Source: Prochlorococcus marinus CUG1433 (GTDB lineage Bacteria; Cyanobacteriota; Cyanobacteriia; PCC-6307; Cyanobiaceae). Taken from it: a stretch of DNA of 64,000 nt. The stretch lies in the NCBI GenBank assembly GCA_017644425.1, contig JAEPLN010000001.1:1488001-1552000 (forward strand). The letters run 5' to 3'. A program made the position numbers and the translations under genes. The notes under the pieces were generated by a model. It saw nothing but the letters and a program-made list of their open reading frames with translations. It did not search any database and was not told the origin of the DNA. This document shows positions 37,365 to 45,948 of this stretch, in pieces (position 1 is the first letter of the stretch; each line of letters starts with the position of its first letter).

Positions 37365-37378
37365 GTTTTCTCATATAC
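37365..37378 (-). promoter_or_regulatory. Imperfect NtcA-type site upstream of nirA
   Basis: Minus strand GTA TATGAGAA AAC, one mismatch from GTA-N8-TAC, with TATAAA about 20 bp downstream as a possible -10 and the nirA ATG about 45 bp away. Weaker than the napA site. Confidence 0.4.
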
Positions 37379-37381
37379 AAA

Positions 37382-37413
37382 TGTCAATAAATATTGATTA
37401 TTTATTTTTGACA
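37382..37413. repeat. AT-rich imperfect inverted repeat upstream of nirA
   Basis: TGTCAATAAATA ... TATTTATTTTTGACA, outer arms TGTCA/TGACA at 37382-37386 and 37409-37413. Possible operator for nirA or the DUF1651-like gene. Confidence 0.4.
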
Positions 37414-37481
37414 CCGAATTCCATATTTTAGGAAACTCTTAAGCTCATAAAAACATAAAGGCTTTTTCTTGACAGGATCAC

Positions 37482-37751
37482 TTATCCGTAATTGTGAGAC
37501 ACTTCTGTCCATCCTTTTCGGTGAAGTTCGTGCCACTTTTTCCAAGCTGAATCTATGTTGAGTTTTTCAGAGGATTTGTACCCTCCTGGTTCTCCAAGGT
37601 GATTTGTGTAGAAAAGATGAGTATGAATTTTTAAATTAGGTTTGGGAGAATTTTTGCATTCTTCGAAAAAGATCATTCTGCTGCCTTCGGGATTTAGTAG
37701 ACATCCGTTGGGTTTGCTAGTGCTACAACCAAATGAGTACTTAGGCTCCAT
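37482..37751 (-). CDS. DUF1651-like small protein
   Basis: 89 residues. The C-terminal IDSAWKKWHELHRKGWTEVS resembles the DUF1651 ending (helix then GW plus basic residues) common in marine picocyanobacteria. Function unknown. Alone upstream of nirA on the same strand, with its own upstream AT-rich promoter region. Confidence 0.65.
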   Translation of the reverse strand: MEPKYSFGCSTSKPNGCLLNPEGSRMIFFEECKNSPKPNLKIHTHLFYTNHLGEPGGYKSSEKLNIDSAWKKWHELHRKGWTEVSHNYG

Positions 37752-37901
37752 AGTTTATCTTATAATCGGCTGGTTGATTATTAATACGTTTGTACTATAA
37801 ATTATATCCTCCTTGTTTTGCTGTCAATCCTTTTAAGGTAAAGTACTTATTTACTAATAATTATTTTGTTTTTTAATAAATAAGATAATTTCTTTAAGCT
37901 T

Positions 37902-38084
37902 ATGAACTACAGGGAAGATCTAGAAATCAAACTACAAAAAGTAACGCTTGCAATGCAGGAAGTTGCAGATGATATCCACAAAACTAATCCTGAGAAGCAA
38001 AGAATAATTTCTAAACTTATTGAATTTAAAGAAGCAATCATTTCAAAGGGAATTGAACTTAATATTGAATTAGAGGCAGCCTAG
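37902..38084 (+). CDS. Small helical hypothetical protein
   Basis: 60 residues, MNYREDLEIKLQKVTLAMQE onward, predicted to be one or two charged helices, possibly coiled coil. No family recognised. Confidence 0.62.
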   Translation: MNYREDLEIKLQKVTLAMQEVADDIHKTNPEKQRIISKLIEFKEAIISKGIELNIELEAA

Positions 38085-38157
38085 AAAAATTCCAAATCTC
38101 ATGAATGTTTAATAACTTTTAGAATAATGTTATTAACAAAGAAGGGTTATTTATCAA

Positions 38158-38319
38158 ATGCAGCCTGGTACTTTTGAATTATTGATCCTAGTATTTATCT
38201 TTTTAGGTCTTCAAGCCTGGTGGATTATCCCAATAGTTATTAAAAATAATAAATTAAATAAGAGAGGTAAGGATTTAAGAGAGGAAATTAAGCAATTAGA
38301 AAAGTTATATAAGAAATAA
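38158..38319 (+). CDS. Small membrane protein with coiled C-terminus
   Basis: 53 residues: a helix FELLILVFIFLGLQAWWIIP then a charged tail RGKDLREEIKQLEKLYKK. Hand translated. Function unknown. Confidence 0.62.
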   Translation: MQPGTFELLILVFIFLGLQAWWIIPIVIKNNKLNKRGKDLREEIKQLEKLYKK

Positions 38320-38354
38320 ATTAGTTTATTATTTTTGCAAACTACCTATTATTA

Positions 38355-38794
38355 GTGAAACTTAAATATCTAATGCAAATAAAAACATTTATTCCATTTT
38401 GTTTCCTTTTTATTGGGACTTTAGCTTTGCCACAACCTTCTCTTGCTGAAGAAAAGATTGAAGTTATACCTATTATTCAAAGTTCAAAAGGACTTAGTGG
38501 TAAAAATTTTAATTATCTCGAGGGGAAGCCTGTATTAAGACTTTTAAAAGTAAAGATTCCGGTTGGCTTGAAAACTCCAATTCATACGCACCCTTCCCCA
38601 ATGTTGATTCATGTCACCAGAGGAAGATTAAAGCATGTGAGGGGTGAAGAAATTTATTTCTTTTAAGCAGGCGGAGCATTTATAGAGAGTAATAATGGAG
38701 GCCCCACTATTTAAAAAATGTAGGAAAGAAGCCAGCCATACTTCACGTGGGAGTTGTATCAGTAGTAGGAATGCCTACAGCCATAAATAAATAA
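38355..38794 (+). pseudogene. Exported cupin protein, broken by a stop and a frameshift
   Basis: Signal peptide (FIPFCFLFIGTLALPQPSLA) then a cupin core: LKTPIHTHPSPMLIHVTRGR and HVRGEEIYFF. An in-frame TAA follows at 38664-38666 where a lysine codon is expected. Beyond it the reading continues AGGAFIESNNGG, then shifts frame to PHYLKNVGKKPAILHVGVVS and VVGMPTAINK ending at 38794. Two independent lesions in an otherwise recognisable gene indicate decay. A conventional annotation would show only the first 103 codons. Confidence 0.75.
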
Positions 38795-38837
38795 GTTTTT
38801 TCTAAGTTATTCAATCTGCATTTTGAGGATTCAACAT

Positions 38838-40544
38838 TTAAGAAGAACAGCTGTAATGAGAGATGCCTCCGTAGTTAAAATATTGACTTGGCCTTAAACA
38901 ATTATATTTTTGATCTGTTTCTGAGGATTGTTCTATATATGGGTTACTGAAAACATCCTGCAACTCTTTTATTTTTTTGTAATTTCCTTTTTCAGCTTCT
39001 TCATATGCAGGGACGACCATCCATTCACGCCATGTATAGACTGGATTAAGAGATTTCATCGAGTCCGATTTTACTTTAATATTTCCCTCTTTTTTCAAGA
39101 CTGATTGCCAGTTTTCAAGCCATACTTCCCACCTATTATTGAGCTCATCATTAATTGGTAAATAAAAACTGTCTTTTAAAGAATCTAATTTATCCGGTAT
39201 TTCAGAGAGTTTACGGAACAAAATTGTATAGTCTGCTTTTGAAATGACCATGAGATTAAAAAAATCATTTATTAGAGTTTCGTTGTAGTGTTCTAAACCA
39301 AGCTTGTTTGCCCACATTTTCTTCAACTCTTTGTTCATTAATTCTGAAAAATCCTTTTCGATTTGATCTAACTTTTCTTGATCTTGTTTGCTTTCTGAAA
39401 GTAACGGACTAAGAGAGGAACAGAATGTTTTAAAGTTAATTGCCGCAGCAGAAGGTTGGTTGAAAAATGAGAAATGTTCACCTCCACCTGTCCATGGTTG
39501 ATATCTTGGATCAAATAATTCACAGAATCCAAAGGGGCCATAATCCAAGGTATAACCTCCAGCAGCACAATTATCACTATTGAAGTTACCCTGGCAATAA
39601 CCAACTCGCATCCAGTTGGCTATAAGTGATATAAGTCTTGATCTGTATAAAGAAGCCAGTTTTATTACCTTACTTTCAATTGAAATCTCACATTCAATTT
39701 CATCTTTATAATTTCTATCAATAAGATGTTGAACTATCATCTTTAGTTCATTGAAGGCCTCGTCATGCGCATTATTACGAACTCGTCTTGCAAAAAGTTC
39801 AATCTGGCCTACACGTAAAAAAGATGGAGCGACTCTTGTAGTAATTGCAGCTTGATTATCAATCATGATGTCAGGTTCAAAATACCTGGAACCTTTTGAG
39901 TACCACGGTCTTCTAACTATTTCTGAACGTGAGACATAAAGTGTTAAAGATCTTGAGGTAGGGATACCCAAGGCATCCATTAATTCTTGTGCAAGAAATT
40001 CTCGTACGCTAGACCTTAAGACAGCTCTACCATCTGCTCCACGACAGTAGGGAGTTGGACCTCCTCCTTTAAGTTGCATTTCCATTCTTTTCCCATTGAA
40101 TAAACCTTCAAAAACAGAAATTGCTCTGCCATCGCCATAACCATTGCCAGTGCCAAAGGGACATTGCTGGGTATATTCAGTCCCGTAAATTGATAATGCA
40201 TAACCTGTTGCCCAACCAACAGGACTCATTGGATAATTAGCAACAGAAATATCACCTGAGAAAAAACGACAAAAATTCTTGTCTTTAGTAAGATCTGAGC
40301 TTAGCCTTAGTTCTTTAAAAAGTTTGTTGCTATGGGAAATATATTCTGGTTCTGGGATAGCAGTTGGAACAACTGGTACGTAATGACCCGAATATACTGA
40401 ACGCGGCTTATGATCATTTCCATCTTTTTTTGATTGAGGATCTGCTTTAAGAGAATCCATAAAAGAATAGTCAGATAGTTGAGAAAATTCAGAAAAATTT
40501 TCTGTAAGCTTTTCTTTTAATGAATCAGATTTGGTTGACATCAA
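38838..40544 (-). CDS. selO: SelO/YdiU-family protein AMPylase
   Basis: 568 residues. SelO kinase-like motifs: GYGDGRAISVFEG, MQLKGGGPTPYCRGADGRA with VLRSSVREFLAQE, TTRVAPSFLRVG, and YGPFGFCELFDP. The C-terminus ends SCSS, with Cys where animal SelO has selenocysteine. SelO transfers AMP to proteins in redox stress responses. The start may be either of two consecutive ATGs at 40544/40541. Transcribed alone. Confidence 0.93.
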   Translation of the reverse strand: MMSTKSDSLKEKLTENFSEFSQLSDYSFMDSLKADPQSKKDGNDHKPRSVYSGHYVPVVPTAIPEPEYISHSNKLFKELRLSSDLTKDKNFCRFFSGDISVANYPMSPVGWATGYALSIYGTEYTQQCPFGTGNGYGDGRAISVFEGLFNGKRMEMQLKGGGPTPYCRGADGRAVLRSSVREFLAQELMDALGIPTSRSLTLYVSRSEIVRRPWYSKGSRYFEPDIMIDNQAAITTRVAPSFLRVGQIELFARRVRNNAHDEAFNELKMIVQHLIDRNYKDEIECEISIESKVIKLASLYRSRLISLIANWMRVGYCQGNFNSDNCAAGGYTLDYGPFGFCELFDPRYQPWTGGGEHFSFFNQPSAAAINFKTFCSSLSPLLSESKQDQEKLDQIEKDFSELMNKELKKMWANKLGLEHYNETLINDFFNLMVISKADYTILFRKLSEIPDKLDSLKDSFYLPINDELNNRWEVWLENWQSVLKKEGNIKVKSDSMKSLNPVYTWREWMVVPAYEEAEKGNYKKIKELQDVFSNPYIEQSSETDQKYNCLRPSQYFNYGGISHYSCSS

Positions 40545-40916
40545 ATTTGTTATCTATTCTTTAAGGTGCCCTAATTTCTTTAAATTAAACACCTAAATGT
40601 ATTTTATATAGATTCTATTAGGGATGTTTTTGCCGATACGTTTGAGATTTAAAATAAGTTAAAATTTTATACTTAATTTAAAACAGGGTCAGCGCTAAGA
40701 CATTTTTTTTTGGAAAAAATTTTTTGGCTTTTAAAAAATAAAAAATAACTTCTCCGATATATTAATTTTTAAGCAAGAACCACTGTAAATACTTATATAT
40801 TGACGAATTTTTTTTAAGTTTGCTTTAAAATAATGTAAAAAAGTTTCACAATTTAATTTGTTGATCGACTTATACCACCCCCCTTATTTCTGAACTATAT
40901 TACTTTTAAAAATTTT
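40545..40916. other. Intergenic stretch, no gene recognised
   Basis: About 370 bp of AT-rich DNA between selO and the symporter gene, both on the minus strand. Read in both directions: no supported open frame and no clear terminator. It must contain the selO promoter region. Confidence 0.4.
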
Positions 40917-42299
40917 CTAACTTACCCAACCTTTGAGCAAATCAAACACACTAATAAATAGTCCAAAACCAATAATTGGGGGCGCAACCCATCTTGTCAT
41001 GAATTTCAAATAACGTGTCGTTTTGATTCCTACTTTTGAATCACTAAGTTCTTCATTAAACTTTCCAGGAACTACCCATCCCATAAAGAAAGTGACCAAG
41101 AATCCACCAAAGATAAGTAATACGCCTCCAAAAATCGAATCAATAGTTCCAAGAGTGTTTAAGTTCAGTGCAGAAGGAATGCCTGCTAAGAACAGGAAAA
41201 GAGTTATCAGCCAAACAGATTTTTCTCGTTTAAAACCAAATTTATCCATTAAAGAGGAAACTGGAACTTCCAATAATGAAACAGAAGAAGTTATTGCTGC
41301 AATATAAGCTAATGCAAAAAATGCAACAGCTACAATTCTTCCAACCGCTCCATATGAACCAAGGCCTGTAGGAATTGATATAAATAGGGCGCCAACTGTT
41401 GATTCAGAAATAGCATCACTTAAACCAAATGTTAAAACAATAGGAAAAGTAATAAGTCCTGCCATAAGACCCACCAAAGTATCCAATGAAGCAACTCCAA
41501 CACTTAGTTTTGGAAGATTACTCTTTTTATTTAAATAGGAAGCATAAGTCACCATAACTCCAATTCCTAAACTTAAAGAAAAGAAAGCTTGTGTAAAAGC
41601 ATTTCTTATTGTTTGAGGGTTCCTTAATTCATCAAAGTCAAACTTAAACAAAAATGTTTTGTATCCTTCCCATGCGCCTGAAAGTGAAGTGGCCCATATT
41701 GCTAGCGATATTAGAATTATAAAAAGTATAGGCATAAAGAATCGTGTCACCTTTTCGATCCCTTTTTTTATCCCGGATGAAACTATTATGGCTGTAAGAA
41801 CAAGACTTAATAGGTGCCCCAATAAAACACTGCTACCACTACTAATTGAGCCAAAGAAAGTTTCTGCTTCACTTAAATTTTTTGGTAATCCAAAAAATAA
41901 TGAATGGAACAAGGTATCTGCGGTCCACCCCATAATGACTGAATAATATGATGCTATTCCTAAGGGAGCTATAAAGAAAAGAATTCCTAATGGATACCAA
42001 TTTTTCCCAGCTAACTTTACTGGTGCAAGCAATGTGCTGACAGTTGCGTTTCTTCCTAAAGCCATTTCAGCAACAAATACCGGAAGGCATACAATTAACA
42101 CTATTAGTATGTATAAAAGTACAAAAGCAGCACCTCCACCTTGAGAGGCTCTGTAGGCGAAACCCCAAAGGTTACCGAGGCCTACTGCGCTACCAGCAGC
42201 TGCAAGAATGAATCCCAACTTACTAGTCCATTGTTCTCTTGGAGAAATTTTTGAGTCCAAAATTAAAATCTGTTTTTTTATAGTTGATTTATAACCCAT
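40917..42299 (-). CDS. Sodium:neurotransmitter-type symporter (SNF/LeuT family)
   Basis: 460 residues, about 11-12 helices. The SNF signature GSAVGLGNLWGFAYRASQGG with GAAFVLLYI lies in TM1-TM2; SLSLGIGVMVTYASYL corresponds to TM6. Bacterial members use the sodium gradient to import amino acids or related organics. The substrate is unknown. Monocistronic, divergent from the DUF3764-like gene. Confidence 0.94.
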   Translation of the reverse strand: MGYKSTIKKQILILDSKISPREQWTSKLGFILAAAGSAVGLGNLWGFAYRASQGGGAAFVLLYILIVLIVCLPVFVAEMALGRNATVSTLLAPVKLAGKNWYPLGILFFIAPLGIASYYSVIMGWTADTLFHSLFFGLPKNLSEAETFFGSISSGSSVLLGHLLSLVLTAIIVSSGIKKGIEKVTRFFMPILFIILISLAIWATSLSGAWEGYKTFLFKFDFDELRNPQTIRNAFTQAFFSLSLGIGVMVTYASYLNKKSNLPKLSVGVASLDTLVGLMAGLITFPIVLTFGLSDAISESTVGALFISIPTGLGSYGAVGRIVAVAFFALAYIAAITSSVSLLEVPVSSLMDKFGFKREKSVWLITLFLFLAGIPSALNLNTLGTIDSIFGGVLLIFGGFLVTFFMGWVVPGKFNEELSDSKVGIKTTRYLKFMTRWVAPPIIGFGLFISVFDLLKGWVS

Positions 42300-42400
42300 A
42301 AATAAAAATTAGTTAATACATTGCTTAATAAAAACTAATCTTTATTCAATTATTTTTTTTGCAAAAAGATTTAAAATCTAAAAAACATCTTATTATTGCT

Positions 42401-42682
42401 ATGACTATTGAAACGACTATTCTAGATTTTCAACTAAGTAATACGTTTGAACAATATGAATCTCATATGAATGCTGAGGAACAGCAGTCGATGTTTAAAG
42501 AAATGGGAGTTAAAACATTTTATATTGGTAAATCCTTAGATGATCCTCAAAGGGCAACTGTAATTTTTCAAGGACCAGAAAATGTTCTATACGATATTTT
42601 TATGAATCCTGAAACAAAACCTATTGTTGAAGCTTCAGGGCATATTTATGGGGGGACAAAAATAACTCGATGGATTTCTTGA
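42401..42682 (+). CDS. DUF3764-like small protein
   Basis: 93 residues from the ATG at 42401 (MTIETTILDFQLSNTFEQYE); an upstream in-frame TTG start is less likely. The pattern (F-QLSNTFEQYE ... SLDDPQRATVIFQGPENVL) resembles DUF3764 of marine picocyanobacteria, a ferredoxin-like-fold family of unknown role. It lies 15 bp before the next gene. Confidence 0.68.
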   Translation: MTIETTILDFQLSNTFEQYESHMNAEEQQSMFKEMGVKTFYIGKSLDDPQRATVIFQGPENVLYDIFMNPETKPIVEASGHIYGGTKITRWIS

Positions 42683-42697
42683 AAAAATAAATATTTT

Positions 42698-42997
42698 ATG
42701 AATTATCAACTTTTAATTGAATCATACTCATTTGGGACATCCCTTTCTGAGCAAGAAATAGAACTTTTAAGTTTGGAACTTGAAACTCAAATTATGAACA
42801 TTAATATATCAACAGAATTTAGCTGTTTTAAATCTGCCCCCACCCATATTTGCGAAGGTCTAAATTTAAAAAAAGATACATATTGGATTATGTGCCTTGC
42901 TGAAATATTAGATTTACATAAGCCCCCTAAATTTGGGAAAACGAAAAGTGTGGAGGTTTTCGATTTACTTCTTGAAAAAGGACTTGTTATTGGTTAA
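42698..42997 (+). CDS. Small conserved hypothetical, paralogue of the gene at 24367
   Basis: 99 residues. SAPTHICEGLNLKKDTYWIM then LDLHKPPKFGKTKSVEVFDL aligns with the minus-strand gene at 24367-24657. Unknown function. It follows the DUF3764-like gene by 15 bp. Confidence 0.72.
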   Translation: MNYQLLIESYSFGTSLSEQEIELLSLELETQIMNINISTEFSCFKSAPTHICEGLNLKKDTYWIMCLAEILDLHKPPKFGKTKSVEVFDLLLEKGLVIG

Positions 42998-43082
42998 TTA
43001 TTTAATTATTTGAGTTTTAAAAAAATAAGTTATTTTTCTTTATCCTGATAGGATTAGCTTGAATTTAGAAAAAAAAACAAAA

Positions 43083-43439
43083 ATGGAAGATTCTGGTCAA
43101 TTGATATTGGTAAATCTTATTAAGCTAACCAGATCAAGTGAAAATAAATTTAAACTAGGAAATTTTAAAGGAGCAATAAATGACAAAATGAAGGCTAATG
43201 CAATATTGAAATCAAAATCTTGTGATGAAAAAATTATTGAAAAATATAGAGAAGAATTATCTAGTTTATATTCCTCAAAATTTGATCTTATATTCGATCA
43301 TAAGATGAAAATTGATGAAATAAAGAGAAATGAAATAGTAAAAATGTTGGAACAAAAAAGTAAGGAAAGATTAAAAAATCTTGATTATAAGGGAGCAATA
43401 AAAGCATTAAGGAGGGCAGAAAAATATTTTTTAAATTAA
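43083..43439 (+). CDS. Helical protein with two TPR-like repeats
   Basis: 118 residues from the ATG at 43083 (an upstream in-frame TTG at 43059 is possible). Two similar segments, KFKLGNFKGAINDKMKANAI and RLKNLDYKGAIKALRRAEKY, suggest a TPR-like repeat protein for protein interaction. No catalytic motif. Confidence 0.62.
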   Translation: MEDSGQLILVNLIKLTRSSENKFKLGNFKGAINDKMKANAILKSKSCDEKIIEKYREELSSLYSSKFDLIFDHKMKIDEIKRNEIVKMLEQKSKERLKNLDYKGAIKALRRAEKYFLN

Positions 43440-43567
43440 TATCAACCTAAATCTCAAAGATTTTATAAGAAAACAAAATTATTAGTTTGAGTATAAAAAA
43501 ATAATGCAAGGGTTGATTTTTCTCCAGAATTCGTTTTTCTAAAGATATATCATTTTTGGTACTTCTC

Positions 43568-43681
43568 ATGGTTATGCCCCAATCTACATTGGAAAGCTTA
43601 TTATTTTTTTTGATACTTTCTCTTGTTGCAACCTATATTGTTAATTTAAAGTATTCTTCAAAATTAAAAATACAGAAGTAG
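43568..43681 (+). CDS. Very small membrane peptide
   Basis: 37 residues: MVMPQSTLESLLFFLILSLV then ATYIVNLKYSSKLKIQK. A single helix with a basic tail, in the style of small photosynthetic subunits, but no match recognised. Confidence 0.5.
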   Translation: MVMPQSTLESLLFFLILSLVATYIVNLKYSSKLKIQK

Positions 43682-43711
43682 TTATTTATTTACCTTTTTC
43701 TTATATTAAAA

Positions 43712-43909
43712 TTATTTCCTTGGATCACTCCAAGTCTCTTTGTATAACCAGCTCAAAAAAGTAAGAGTAAGTATATTTCCAAATGCATAAGTTATTCCTA
43801 ATAGTGGGTCATAAATATTGGCAATAATCGTCGACATTATAAAGATTATTAACCCTGAAACAACCAAATCCTTAATAGGTAAATGGTTAAAATTTACAGA
43901 ATTTATCAT
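43712..43909 (-). CDS. Small two-helix membrane protein
   Basis: 65 residues with helices LVVSGLIIFIMSTIIANIYD and LGITYAFGNILTLTFLSWLY. No family recognised. Confidence 0.6.
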   Translation of the reverse strand: MINSVNFNHLPIKDLVVSGLIIFIMSTIIANIYDPLLGITYAFGNILTLTFLSWLYKETWSDPRK

Positions 43910-43992
43910 TTGATAATTGTTTTTTAATAGATTAAATTTATTATAAAACCAACAAGTACCTTATTTATTTATAAGGCAATATAATCTAAGAT

Positions 43993-44217
43993 ATGAATAA
44001 TTTTAGAATTGCTAAAATAATTATAGTCTTTTCATCGTTATCGTATTTGAGCGCTTCTTTTTTAAGAAATTATAATTCTCCAGAAAATATAGAAAAAAGA
44101 TGTATTCTTAAATTTGAAAAAGATTTTAAAAATAATTTGGAATTATCTCATGAAGAATGGAATCAAATTTTAGATTTAGCTGATAACAATTATTTAAAAT
44201 GTATGGGAATTCCTTAG
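43993..44217 (+). CDS. Small hypothetical protein with N-terminal anchor
   Basis: 74 residues, hydrophobic N-terminus (AKIIIVFSSLSYLSASFL) then an acidic helical tail with two Cys (KRCILKF and LKCMGIP). Nine bp before the DUF2839 gene on the same strand, probably one transcript. Confidence 0.6.
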   Translation: MNNFRIAKIIIVFSSLSYLSASFLRNYNSPENIEKRCILKFEKDFKNNLELSHEEWNQILDLADNNYLKCMGIP

Positions 44218-44225
44218 TATTAATT

Positions 44226-44441
44226 ATGGGAGAGGCAAAGAGAAGAAAAAATTTAGGTATTCCGCCCAGAGAAAAAACTGAAGATATAAAGTTGCCTCAA
44301 CTTGATAAAAAAGCCATACAACAAAAAGTAAGGTCTACTTTATATAAATATCCAATTATCCCTTTTCTTTTTTATGGAGCTGCAATATTGATCCTAATCG
44401 GAGGTTTATTTTATGTTTCCAAATCCTTCAATATAGTTTAA
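44226..44441 (+). CDS. DUF2839 small membrane protein
   Basis: 71 residues from the ATG at 44226. MGEAKRRKNLGIPPREK is the DUF2839 signature, followed by a C-terminal helix FLFYGAAILILIGGLFYV. A longer open frame from 44199 overlaps the upstream gene and is rejected. A second DUF2839 copy is at 46641. Confidence 0.85.
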   Translation: MGEAKRRKNLGIPPREKTEDIKLPQLDKKAIQQKVRSTLYKYPIIPFLFYGAAILILIGGLFYVSKSFNIV

Positions 44442-44512
44442 TTAAAAGGATTATTAATTTTGATATTTATGATTTTTTGGCATCATCAATAAAAAAAATT
44501 TAAGGATAATAA

Positions 44513-44587
44513 ATGAGCAATTTTTATTATGCAAATATAAGCAAAGAAATAATATATGAGAATTATTTAGGATTGACACATTCTTGA
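44513..44587 (+). CDS. Possible 24-residue peptide
   Basis: MSNFYYANISKEIIYENYLG followed by LTHS, with AAGGA 7-8 bp before the ATG. Too short to be certain; it may equally be leader sequence of the next gene. Confidence 0.25.
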   Translation: MSNFYYANISKEIIYENYLGLTHS

Positions 44588-44621
44588 GGTGCTGTAATTT
44601 TAGATTAATTTAAAACTATTT

Positions 44622-44756
44622 ATGAAAAAAATAAACAAAAAATATGCTGAAATAATGCGCCAAGCTGATAATGCAGTTGGAAGAAAAGAAGTAGTTAGTT
44701 TATTAAAAAAAGCTGCAATAATAATGTCTAAATCTGAAGAAAACTTAGCTGCTTAA
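44622..44756 (+). CDS. Small basic helical protein, paralogue of the gene at 24772
   Basis: 44 residues, MKKINKKYAEIMRQADNAVG then RKEVVSLLKKAAIIMSK. Clear paralogue of the minus-strand 45-residue gene at 24772. Function unknown. Confidence 0.72.
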   Translation: MKKINKKYAEIMRQADNAVGRKEVVSLLKKAAIIMSKSEENLAA

Positions 44757-44765
44757 ATTAGAAAA

Positions 44766-44897
44766 CTATTTTATTAGGATAAATAAAAGACCATAAAGAA
44801 TGATTGATGAGGATGTAGCCATAATTATAAATGGTAGGATCATGCCTGAGTTTAACCATCTTAAAAGTCTAATTTTTTTGTTAATTACTCTTGGCAT
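44766..44897 (-). CDS. Small membrane peptide
   Basis: 43 residues: basic N-terminus MPRVINKKIRLLRWLNSGMI then a helix LPFIIMATSSSIILYGLLFI. Converges on the KKYA peptide gene with 9 bp between stops. Confidence 0.52.
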   Translation of the reverse strand: MPRVINKKIRLLRWLNSGMILPFIIMATSSSIILYGLLFILIK

Positions 44898-45122
44898 TTC
44901 TTCAGAATCCCTTAATTACAACTTAACAAGTAAATAAATGGTGTAAATGATTATTTAATCTTTTTAAATATCATTCTTTAGCTATTTAGGAATTAAATTT
45001 TCTAGAGAAAAATATTTTAATTACATACGAATTTTTTGTTTTGAAAGAAATTTTTAGGTAATTAATACCTTGTATTCTGCAAATTTCTCAAGCAAAATTT
45101 AGAAATATTTGATTTCTAAATA

Positions 45123-45398
45123 ATGATTCAAAATTTAAAAGAGAGCACTGAAGAATTTAAAGATTATGATTCAGAACTGTTACTTAAGATTCTGCATAAA
45201 ACATCACTCGAGAACAAAAAAGGTGATGATAAAGAACTATTTGTAGATGAAAATTGGAAAATTAATTCAAAAAATATGAGTAATATAATCCCTTCAGATA
45301 ATTCAAATTTGAAAAGAATATTATCAGATATTTTTCCAAATAAAAAAATAGTGATTCAGGATAATAATGATGGGTCGCAAACAATTTTCTTATCCTGA
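45123..45398 (+). CDS. Hypothetical acidic protein
   Basis: 91 residues, hydrophilic and helical (ESTEEFKDYDSELLLKILHK), ending in a beta hairpin-like IVIQDNNDGSQTIFLS. No family recognised. Confidence 0.6.
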   Translation: MIQNLKESTEEFKDYDSELLLKILHKTSLENKKGDDKELFVDENWKINSKNMSNIIPSDNSNLKRILSDIFPNKKIVIQDNNDGSQTIFLS

Positions 45399-45511
45399 TT
45401 TAGGAGATATTAAAACCTTATTTATACTATCTATTCAATATTTATTTTTTTGAGAAAAAATTTAGTAAAAATTACTCTCGCAGAATTATTTTAAAGATGT
45501 TATCGTTCACT

Positions 45512-45566
45512 AACGTTCATCCAAGTTTATATCTCTGGACGCATGAAATGGGAGTAAGGAACGGGA
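45512..45566 (+). promoter_or_regulatory. Glutamine riboswitch-like leader (downstream-peptide motif)
   Basis: P1 arm CGTTC (45514-45518), ATCC, then TCTCTGGACG, ATGGGAGTAAG, and P1 partner GAACG (45559-45563) followed by GG. The CGTTCATCC ... CTGGACG ... GGGAGTA-AGGAACG skeleton matches the Downstream-peptide/glnA RNA motif closely. A second CGTTC at 45504-45508 could compete for P1. It lies 23 bp before a 56-residue gene with its own terminator. Confidence 0.8.
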
Positions 45567-45588
45567 TTCTCATTAACTGCAAAAAACC

Positions 45589-45759
45589 ATGAATAACCTC
45601 TTACAAATAAGAGAAAAAATCAAAAGAGCTAATAGGCTATATGAAGCCCAGCTTTTGGCTACAAAAAGTGGAGAAGTTACTCCATACAGAAGATCCGTCT
45701 TCGAAGAAAGAATCAGGCAAACTCAAAAGGAAATTAAATTGAAAGATTCAAAAAATTAA
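45589..45759 (+). CDS. Small basic protein controlled by a glutamine riboswitch
   Basis: 56 residues: MNNLLQIREKIKRANRLYEA then QLLATKSGEVTPYRRSVFEE. Basic and helical, no Cys. Products of this kind of riboswitch in picocyanobacteria are small proteins thought to tune nitrogen metabolism, so such a role is likely here, but there is no direct evidence. A strong terminator follows. Confidence 0.8.
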   Translation: MNNLLQIREKIKRANRLYEAQLLATKSGEVTPYRRSVFEERIRQTQKEIKLKDSKN

Positions 45760-45783
45760 ATTTTTTTTTGTAACTGATTAAAA

Positions 45784-45809
45784 AAGAGGGATAAATCCCT
45801 CTTTTTTTC
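45784..45809 (+). terminator. Rho-independent terminator
   Basis: AGAGGGA-TAAA-TCCCTCT followed by seven T, 25 bp after the riboswitch-controlled gene. Confidence 0.88.
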
Positions 45810-45948
45810 GGAATATATAAAAAAATCTGTTTAAAAAATTTTATTTTCTTTTTCTGTATTATTAAAAGAACATAATTTTGCTGATTTTACTATTGATTTA
45901 AATTATATAAATGGCAAATTTAATTCAGTAATTAAGAGTTAAATAAAG

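Noticed and set aside
37365-37413. The AT-rich TGTCA/TGACA inverted repeat as an NtcA site
   Set aside because: Spacing between arms is far larger than eight bases and it lacks GTA/TAC cores. The imperfect GTA-N8-AAC beside it is the better candidate.
40917-42299. Plus-strand frames of about 95 codons inside the symporter gene
   Set aside because: Overlap a clear SNF transporter on the other strand with no ribosome site or homology.
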